A stretch of 64,000 nucleotides of DNA. Origin: Microdochium bolleyi. Taxonomy: Eukaryota; Ascomycota; Sordariomycetes; Xylariales; Microdochiaceae. How positions within the stretch are numbered: the stretch's first letter is position 1; each line of letters starts with the position of its first letter. The DNA lies in NCBI GenBank assembly GCA_001566295.1, contig KQ964246.1, positions 3,100,001 through 3,164,000 of the forward strand. The letters are read 5' to 3'. The notes under the pieces were generated by a model. The model ran no database searches. It worked only from the letters and a program-made list of their open reading frames with translations, and was not told the DNA's origin. A program made the translations under genes and the position numbers. Below are positions 56,469 to 64,000 of this stretch, in pieces.

Positions 56469-59400
56469 GGTTGCTGTGTTATCTTTGTGTGATTGTGGTT
56501 GTGTGCTGGTGAAGCTTGCTTGCTCGGAAGCAGATGGGAGGTGGAAGAGGAGCACGCTCAAGGAGGGGAGCTTGCTGGAGGGCGGTGCCGGATTGGGGCA
56601 CTTGACAGGAGGGGGGTATCAGGGAAACGAAAGGCAGAAAAGTACGATGGAGATGGGAGAGAGCAGAGCACAGGAGGAGGCGGAGAGGGAGGCAGGAAAC
56701 AGATCCGGATCAGGGCGAGCTACTTATTGCTGTCGAGCACGAGTCGGTCTGGGTCTGAGCTGAGCCTCAGCACCGCTCCTGTTGATACCTTTCAGAGCGA
56801 GGCCACACACGTCCTCCGTACCCGAGCGTGGACTCCATCCCAGGCACTAACTGGCCCAGCAATGGATGGAGCAGGTACCGGCGCTGTTACGGATTTAGGG
56901 GGCGTGGGCAGGAGGCAGGCAGGGTTCCGATGGCGGGGCAGCCAAGCTGTACCCGTTCCTGGCCTGGTTGCTGTCGTGTTTGCGCAGCACACCACACTTC
57001 ACAACCCCTCCCCACCCGCACTCCATCGGCATCGTCGACGCACCAGAGACCCGGACGACTCTTCTGTTCTCAGGTCCCTGCGAGCCTGTCCTGTGCTCCC
57101 CCAGCCGCCGATCGTTGCTCTTGGAAACCCCTTCTCGTCGTGCATGGCTGCAAGCTGCCTGTTGCACGCGCCAATCAACACCGATGGCTCACGGGCAAAC
57201 ACAGCAACACCAAGCCACCATGGCGAGCATGGTTGCTCTGCTCGGGCACCCTCGCCTCGTGGCGGCGGCGACGCTGCTTGCATAAACCGACCCTGGACCT
57301 GTGACCTCATCCTCCTCGCCCGCCCGCCCTCCGCTCACCCCTGTCTGCCTGTTCCTCCGCCGCAGGCGTATGCCGGCAAAGAGGCAAACGACAGGAGAGC
57401 CTTACCCATTGCTCGTCCGGTGTTGTGTTATGTTGTTGGTATTGTGTTGCACGAACAACAAAGTAGAAACCATCGCCAGCCGCACTACCAAGCACGGTAA
57501 TTTGGGCGAGGCACACCCAAACACGCTTCAGAACGATGCTTTTCCAGCTCGCAAGCTGAGCGAAGCCTCACACTCGCTGTCGCTTGAGTGTTAGAGCTGG
57601 CCCGTCCCCTCTCCCAAAATGCTAGGGCTGAAGTCGCTGCGGTTTCAGCCGCTCCAGGCACTTTAACCTAGATTATCAACACCAGCATCCTCGGGCCATG
57701 AAGTCCTCTATACCATTGTCGGGTTGTGCCATGTACCGGACAGAGGATGGACAGGCAGTACAGTCAACTCGTTCCAGCGCACTCTCCTGAAGAAGCCATT
57801 GGAAGGGCCTGAATATCGATGCTGTGATGATTCTAACCTGCGCCAGAGCTTCGCAACCGGCCAAGGATATGGCTCTGCGGCTGATGTGCGCGATGAACTC
57901 TACTTGCTACTTGGCGCAGAAAGCAAAAGCCAGCCTTTCAACGACCCGGGGCGTCTGAACGATCGTGGTAAGGAGAGGTTGCAGCCTTACAGCGCGACAA
58001 AAAACCAAAGCGGTACCCTGTTTGTTCGCAACAACAACAACATAGAGCCACAGTGACGCTTGTTCTCTTCGACTTCCGGAATCGCCGTTTCGCTTTGGCC
58101 CCGCCAAGCACCCTGGTCATTCGATGGTGCCGGTGTCCCAGCAACTCGAGATCCCTCGCCAGGGTGGGATCGCCATTCTCTGTCCTTGCTATTCCAGGAG
58201 CCAGGATCCTCAACACAACCTTCTGACGCCATGCCATGGCTTGCGTAACCGCCCGTGTCGCCGGTAGTGTGTGGGGGGTTTGCCATCATCCAGCGCACTT
58301 TGGACTGTCTCCTTCAGGGTCAGTTTGATAACGAGGACAGCATCTCCTTGGCCGCAGGACGCTCATGTCTAAACTGGGCAATGGACGCGGTCTTCATCTA
58401 CGGCGTTCAATCTCTCAAAAGTTCACGACTATCAATCATTATGCACTGGCTCCTGCTGTCGAGCCTCCCCGTTTTCAGTGGTGTCTTGTTGTGTGAACCC
58501 CACGACGATCACAGCCACCACCTGGTCCACTGTCTCCACTACTTCTCGTGTCCGCTAAGTGGGTGCCTCGTCTGTGAAATATTCGTTGGTAATGGCACCC
58601 GTTGCTTCGCGGACCCCTGTACGTACCGCGCGCCCTTGAACAGCATGAAAACGACAAGCGCCACCGCGCAGCTGCCCAGCTAACCTCTGCCTAGCTGGGC
58701 CTCCGGGTCACCAGCGGAGCCAGCATCGCCCGCTCAATCGGATCACACTGCTAAGAATAGCATGTCTCGGTCTGATCCCTCTTGAGGACTCCATTGCTGT
58801 TCCTGCATTCCTGGCCAAGCTTTTTTCTGAGATGGCGCTCGTTTTCCGTGGGTCTTCCCCGAGGGACTAACCCAAAGCCGGACGTCACTCTCACCTCCCG
58901 CGTCCATTGATATCCGTTGTTCAGAGTTCAACACGAGGCGGCAATGATGGTTGTGGCTTGGTTCTCAAGTGCCGGCGTGGGATCTCGGCGGCTTGATCCG
59001 TCAGCACGTGGCATTAGCATGGCAAACGCAAGCTCAGCAAGACAAACACCTCGTGACGTTGAGTGTTGTCGGGAACCAGATTCCTCAAAAGGACTAACGT
59101 CCGCGGCGGGAGAGTTCTCGGTCAGCGGTCCGAGACACGATTCCGAATACCCTTTTCGATCGTAGCGATGTATGGTGCTGCTCATGTCTGACGGCGGCCG
59201 CCATCTCGTCTCGTCGGGTGCAAGGTCCACCAGTGGACGCATGTGCTCTTTTTGTAACCCATGGAGCCTGAGGCCTCTTGATTTGTGGATGTATCCGGTC
59301 GATCCAAATGCCCTAGCGGTAAAGTATCTTGACTCTTGCTTGTACCGCGATAACACCTACTCAACAAAGGAGGATGATAGAGCCATGCTCGGCACAAGCT

Positions 59401-59719
59401 GGACAGCCTCTCGAACCGCAGCAGACCGTTCCACTGTGTGACGAAGCCGAATGCCAGACTGAGCTGCGTCGACCAACCGTGGGAGACCCTCAAATGCCGA
59501 CTCTGGTGTCCCAAAGCTCGACCTCCATCAGGTTGGCCTTGACATGGTTACGATATCGCAGGATATTCCGGGGCGAAGACATAATGCACATTATGGTAGA
59601 CTTGCCTCCACTCTGGCTCAGTCGGGGTATGCTCGAGTTGTCTAAGAGTTTGTTCTAAAAACGCCTTTGCCATGCCTCCTTTCCCGAGGACAATGTATCG
59701 CAGTGACGAATGTTTACGT
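56469..59719. other. gene-free region of 3.25 kb
   Basis: The GFA1 promoter and leader occupy the left end, which is purine-rich to about 56760. A 335-codon frame (56493-57500 +) begins inside this leader, is Arg/Pro-rich and has no domain. Smaller frames at 57724-58056 and 58255-58683 are likewise unsupported. No RNA gene or mobile element was seen. Confidence 0.5.
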
Positions 59720-61131
59720 TTACAGCTTCTGGTACTCAAGTTTGCCTTCCAACTTCTTCGACTCAGCCAGCTTCCGCACAGCCTTGTTGAAGTCATCCTG
59801 GTTGACCGCATCTCTGTACGCCTTGATGGCGAAAAGGCCACTGTGGTGGATCGATTAGTTGCTGGTTTTGGATTAATCTGATTGACAGAGGGCAAGACTT
59901 ACGCTTCAGTCACAACGTTTCGCAGATCGGCGCCGTTGAGTCCGTCACTCATCTTGACCACACTCTCAAAGTCGATATCACCCTCCGTCACCACACTCTG
60001 AGCATGAATCTTGAGAATCTCCAACCGACCGACTTCGTTCGGCAGCGGAATCTCAATCTTGCGGTCGAGTCGTCCGGCACGGAGGAGCGCAGGGTCGAGG
60101 GTATCCGGTCTGTTGGTGGCCATGATGATCTTGGTTTTGCCAAGGTAGTCGAAACCGTCCAGCTGGTTGAGGAGCTCCATAAGTGTACGCTGGATCTCAC
60201 GGTCGGCACTGGTGCCCTCCGAGAATCGCCTTCCACCAATGGCATCGATCTCGTCCATGAAGATGATACAAGGCTCGTGCTCCTTGGCGTATCCGAACAT
60301 TTCTCTTATTAACCTGGCAGACTCTCCAATGTACTTGTCGACGATCGCGGACGATACAACTGGCAGGAGAAGTTAGCGACACTCAGACAGAGCACAAAAT
60401 CGGCTATTTAGCAAGCGTGGGGAAGGTACTCACCCTTGAGGAAATTCGTCTCGAGACTGCTCGCCACTGCTCTGGCCAAGAGGGTCTTGCCCGTACCAGG
60501 AGGCCCGTAAAGCAAGACACCCTTTGGCGGCTTGATGCCTACTCTGAGGAAGAGCTCTGGGTTCTTGAGCGGCAACTCGATGACTTCTCTGAGCTCGCGG
60601 ATCTGATCGTTCAGGCCACCGATACCGGCGAAGCTGACCTGGCCAGGGTCCTCGAGGGACATGTTGTAGACGAGGGGGTCGACCTCACGGGGCAGCATAC
60701 GCATGATGGTCAGGGTGGTCATGTCGAGAGCCACACGCGTGCCTTGCTTGAGCTTCTCCTTGTCGACCTTGGAGCGACATCCGACGACGTAGCGGGGACC
60801 TGAAGATGCCTTGACGATGACTGCACGGTGAGTGAAGCACCCGATGTTAGCGAGCACTTCAAAAGGAACCATTCTGCACTTGCCCGTGCGTGAATGCTTG
60901 CGGGCACACCATAAACGTACATCTCTCATCGTCCAGCTGTTTCAGCACCTCACCGATGATCTGCCCGACGCTCTGCAGCGCCTTAATGTTCTCCTCGGTC
61001 TGGTCATAGTCCCGCTGGAGGCCCTTGATGTCTAGCCGCAGCGCCTTGAGCTTGGCCTCCCATTCCCGAGACTCGATGAGCTTCAGCCGTAGCGCCTGCA
61101 GGGCGTGCTCTCGCTCCTGATCGGAAGACAT
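59720..61131 (-). CDS. RPT4: 26S proteasome regulatory ATPase RPT4 (PSMC6)
   Basis: Four exons: 60921-61131, 60434-60820, 59903-60359 and 59720-59840, giving 391 residues. An N-terminal coiled coil (SREWEAKLKALRLDIKGLQRDY) precedes the OB fold (FIVKASSGPRYVVGCRSK). The AAA+ core has the P-loop GPPGTGKT, Walker B IIFMDEIDAIG, the SRH with NRPDTLDPALLRAGRLDRKI and GFxG-type pore residues VDKYIGES. The C-terminus is short (LEGKLEYQKL) and lacks the HbYX end of Rpt2/3/5, as expected for Rpt4. Alignment with human PSMC6 is close across the whole length. It forms part of the hexameric unfoldase ring. Confidence 0.96.
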
Positions 61132-61972
61132 GTTGTGCTCGCGCGACCCGGATGGGTGGTTTGTGATGGCGGGGGGTTGACACTAGTCGCGACTTGTCGT
61201 CTGCACGCAGTTTGCGCTTCGGGTGGTGTCGATGGTCGTTCCTATCTGGGGAGAACGGCGAGGCTGTAATCGCTGGGTGCGTCGCGACCAGTTGATGTGC
61301 AGCGTGGTGGTGGATGTTGTAGGATAGTTGAGGCTGTCTTGCTGTTGTCCTCACATTGAGGTCCCACTGTTGCGTCGACAGGCGCTGGTGGTTGATGATG
61401 AAAGCTCCCGTTTGCCTGGAGCTCCCTGGCAGGTGCGTGCCCGAGCTGTGGCCGTTTGGGGACTAGCGTGGTGTACCTGTTACCTTCGTCCCAGCACTTC
61501 ACGACGCACCTTGTTTCGACCTCCGAGTAGCACAATGCAATAATAACGAGACATGAGCGGCTGATTATTGTGACATTGCAATTGATCGACTGAGCACAAG
61601 TTATGACTTCCGGTGGAGCTTCTGGTGTAGGAAGCTCCAAGAAGTCTGCTACAGCCACCTGCGCCTGTCCGTGTCACCAAGTCCTGAACAGCTCATTGAG
61701 TCTGTCCACCACAGCGTGAGTACAAGGCACGAGTGAAACAGTGAGTTCTAATGATACTATCGATAGCCTAGACTGCCGGTCGTGCTCGAACCCTCCGCAT
61801 CTTTCATTCTTATCCAATATATGCTTCGTCATTCGTAGCCACATCGGGCGCTGGCACGGCTGTAAATATCTGTATGCTAGTGGGTATATATATGAATGCA
61901 TTACAGCAAAGAGAGGAGCATTTTCGTCATGCTTGGGCATTGTGGCCAAAGCGTCTTCGTAAGTTTGACTCG
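61132..61972. other. RPT4 promoter and downstream side of the membrane-protein gene
   Basis: The interval is 841 bp. No Rpn4-type element (GGTGGCAAA) was found in the 300 bp before the RPT4 start. Short frames overlap each other and have no domain. Confidence 0.5.
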
Positions 61973-63838
61973 TCATGACTTGCTCCATTCTGCAGTGATC
62001 TCTTCCCTTACCGCCTTGCACCACTTCATGATCGCGGCTTCAAAGTCGACCCACACCTGGCGGCTGCTGTTGTACACCACGCCCATAACGTCGACTTTGA
62101 GTAATATCTCGAAGCGTAGCTCGGCTGCTTTGATCCAGAATCGCAGATTCTCGGCACGCCTATATGGCTTCTGAGTGTCGACATGGAATGTCGGGATGGC
62201 GCCAAATCGTCGTGGGGATTTCTTGACGGCAGCGTTATGTAGCTTGATGAGTTTCAGACCGTCCTGGAAGTAGGCCAAGAATGGTGTCGGGACGTCGTGC
62301 GCGTCGCTGATCGGTGTCCACGACGGGAACTGATCGCCTTCCTCGTCCATCGACCTCAAGAAGGCGATCTCTCTCTCGATCTCCCTGCCTGTCCAGTCAC
62401 CTTCGAGCCAGCTCCACCGAGACCGCTCATCACGTTCAGCTTTCTCCATGGCTTCGTCTTTCTGGACCATGGCTCTTATGCCGTCGATCCACGAGCTCAT
62501 GGTCTTGTATTCATCTTCGCGCAAGCCGCCGGCAAAATTCCTGGTAGCCATGTGCTTGAGCACCTCCATCACGGCCAAGAGATCGGCGCGGATCGCCCGC
62601 TCAGACTTAATGGCATCCAAACGGTCCGGGTACTCGTGTGATGTGTAGTACATTTTGGCGGCACGAATGGCCAACGTCATAACGTCAAGAACCTGCATGC
62701 CCTGGATCTCAAACCATCCCTGGGTCTTGCCCGGCGAGGGCACATCATTTCTTGGTGGCGTGTCCTCAGGTTCTGCCATGGCCCGGCGCAAGCTGGTCAT
62801 GGCTGTGTCCAAAGCTTGGCCGAGATCTAGCTTCAGCTCATCTATCGTGGGTGGTTTCGGCACCGGCTTCTCCCGGTGTATATATGTGCTTGTTGTGGGA
62901 GGCAGGATCTCCGGATCCGGCGCCTCGTATTCGTCATAGTAGAAGCCATCGTGGTCTTCGATGGGCGACTCGACCATCGATCCGTCGAAGGGATGCCCAG
63001 TAGCGTCCACGCCACTGTCGGTTGTGATCCCTGGTGCCTCGGCGCTTGACGACTTCGACTTGGTCGGAAGATATGTTGACGGGTCGAGATCGGAGAGGTC
63101 CAGGGTGGCGCGGGGGTTCTTCTTGCGGGCAAACTGAGCGCCCTTGCCGTCAAGCAGACCGGTCCGCGCAAAATAATACTGGAGGTGGTTGATGCTGCCC
63201 AAGCTCAGGACACTCTCCCGTTGCTTTGCGCTTGCCGCAAAGTCGGTCGCTTGTGGCCGGGAATAGCCTCTTCGTTTGGCAGCCTTCTCGAAGCTTGCGG
63301 TCGACTGGCGCGACGAGGCGAAGCTCACATCCGACAAGCGGGAGTAGCTCGCAGACGACTGTCTGGAGTAGGCGCCACTACTGCCCAGAGAGTCCCGGAA
63401 GGAGCCATCGGTGCTCGACGCGTACGACTCGCCCGACAGGCTGCGGTCTATGCGCAGCTTTGAGTTCATGGCGATGGAGGGAGTCGTCTCGGGCGAAGGA
63501 GAGTCCCGACGCAGCGTGGGCGTCTGCTCGCTGAATGTCGCCATCGTGCTTGGGATGCTGCCGGAGTCGCTGCGGGGTGTAGAGGGCTGCTGCTGGGTGG
63601 ATGCGGAGCGCAACGCCGAGAGGATGTGTACGGGTTTCGAGACGTGTTGTGCCGTGGCTGGCGTGAAGGAGGAGATATGTCGGCCGGACCAGAGCCAGCA
63701 AAAGGCAGAGCAAGCGACGGCAACACAGACGGAAATGAGCGTGATTTGACTCGTCCGAGAGCTTGTCGCGCCCAGAAGGGTCGAGGGCCAGTTGCTCGGC
63801 AGGAGCGCATGGGGCTGCCAGCCTGCATCGGCCGCCAT
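61973..63838 (-). CDS. conserved-looking fungal protein of unknown function, one N-terminal membrane helix
   Basis: Intronless, 621 residues from the first ATG (MAADAGWQPH); the frame extends 14 codons upstream to a GTG. One membrane helix is likely near the N-terminus (ITLISVCVAVACSAFCWLW, about residues 32-50). About 150 Ser-rich residues follow with repeated SRxSS-type and SYASS-type words, a candidate phosphorylation region. An acidic patch (GFYYDEYEAPDPE) comes next. The C-terminal third is rich in charged helices and Trp (RSRWSWLEGDWTGREIEREIAFLRS; QVWVDFEAAIMKWCKAV). I do not recognise a domain. Layout suggests a membrane-anchored protein with a folded cytosolic C-terminus. Being 5'-complete and this long without stops supports a real gene. 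Confidence 0.72.
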   Translation of the reverse strand: MAADAGWQPHALLPSNWPSTLLGATSSRTSQITLISVCVAVACSAFCWLWSGRHISSFTPATAQHVSKPVHILSALRSASTQQQPSTPRSDSGSIPSTMATFSEQTPTLRRDSPSPETTPSIAMNSKLRIDRSLSGESYASSTDGSFRDSLGSSGAYSRQSSASYSRLSDVSFASSRQSTASFEKAAKRRGYSRPQATDFAASAKQRESVLSLGSINHLQYYFARTGLLDGKGAQFARKKNPRATLDLSDLDPSTYLPTKSKSSSAEAPGITTDSGVDATGHPFDGSMVESPIEDHDGFYYDEYEAPDPEILPPTTSTYIHREKPVPKPPTIDELKLDLGQALDTAMTSLRRAMAEPEDTPPRNDVPSPGKTQGWFEIQGMQVLDVMTLAIRAAKMYYTSHEYPDRLDAIKSERAIRADLLAVMEVLKHMATRNFAGGLREDEYKTMSSWIDGIRAMVQKDEAMEKAERDERSRWSWLEGDWTGREIEREIAFLRSMDEEGDQFPSWTPISDAHDVPTPFLAYFQDGLKLIKLHNAAVKKSPRRFGAIPTFHVDTQKPYRRAENLRFWIKAAELRFEILLKVDVMGVVYNSSRQVWVDFEAAIMKWCKAVREEITAEWSKS

Positions 63839-64000
63839 CGCAGCACGGATGGGATGGCTGTCAGTTGCAGTTAATTTCACATAGTACCACGGAGAGGGGG
63901 GTGCCTGACCGGGGTCGAGTGGAGGCCAGCTAATTTAAAGGTGGTGCATGAGCTTCATCTCGCTGGCAATTCCGTCGCCCTCGCCAGCGGCCTGCCCTCT

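Noticed and set aside
56493..57500. 335-codon plus-strand frame upstream of GFA1
   Set aside because: It begins in the GFA1 leader, is Arg/Pro/His-rich, and has no domain or intron structure.
51835..61430. Rpn4/PACE proteasome control element before PRE4 and RPT4
   Set aside because: GGTGGCAAA or its complement is not present in either promoter.

Overview
The window is nuclear DNA of a filamentous ascomycete (Pezizomycotina). The genes carry short GT-AG introns of about 50-200 bp and give single-copy orthologues of fungal housekeeping proteins. It also has two fungal Kre9/KNH-type GPI wall proteins and a patatin/NB-ARC/TPR fungal NLR. The PCNA sequence looks more like Sordariomycetes than Dothideomycetes, but class is not proven. 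I see no transposon, tRNA, rRNA or CRISPR array. Splice models were built by hand; every model is a multiple of three after splicing and joins known motifs.

Layout: 0-10 kb has a PTC7-like mitochondrial phosphatase, a GPI-anchored wall protein (-), a six-exon Baeyer-Villiger monooxygenase (-) and the protein-histidine methyltransferase HPM1 (+). 10.9-20.3 kb has a PLP-1-type NLR (+), then on the minus strand DHR2 rRNA helicase, SDHAF3/ACN9 and the SNARE SEC9. 21.9-29.5 kb has a GTPBP1/2-type GTPase, EMC6 (-) and a vezatin/Inp2-like protein. 30.4-39.7 kb has PCNA, pyridoxal kinase, dUTPase (-), a CENP-K/Sim4 kinetochore protein (-) and a triple-KH protein. 43.6-53.4 kb has a second GPI wall protein, a 1740-residue RecQ helicase, an HCNGP protein (-) and proteasome beta-7. 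53.9-64 kb has GFA1 (-), proteasome ATPase RPT4 (-) and a membrane-anchored protein of unknown function (-). Long gene-free stretches lie at 3.5-5.8, 25.4-27.4, 39.7-43.6 and 56.5-59.7 kb.

The most notable system is the linked pair NLR (patatin-NB-ARC-TPR) and SEC9. Homologues of this pair form the plp-1/sec-9 allorecognition and germling-death system of Neurospora crassa and the vic2 incompatibility locus of Cryphonectria parasitica. Here the two are convergent and separated by DHR2 and SDHAF3; DHR2 is bracketed by a 22-bp inverted repeat (21/22 identical). Several replication or chromosome genes (PCNA, dUTPase, CENP-K, RecQ) lie within 20 kb, and PCNA and dUTPase have MCB-like ACGCGT sites upstream.
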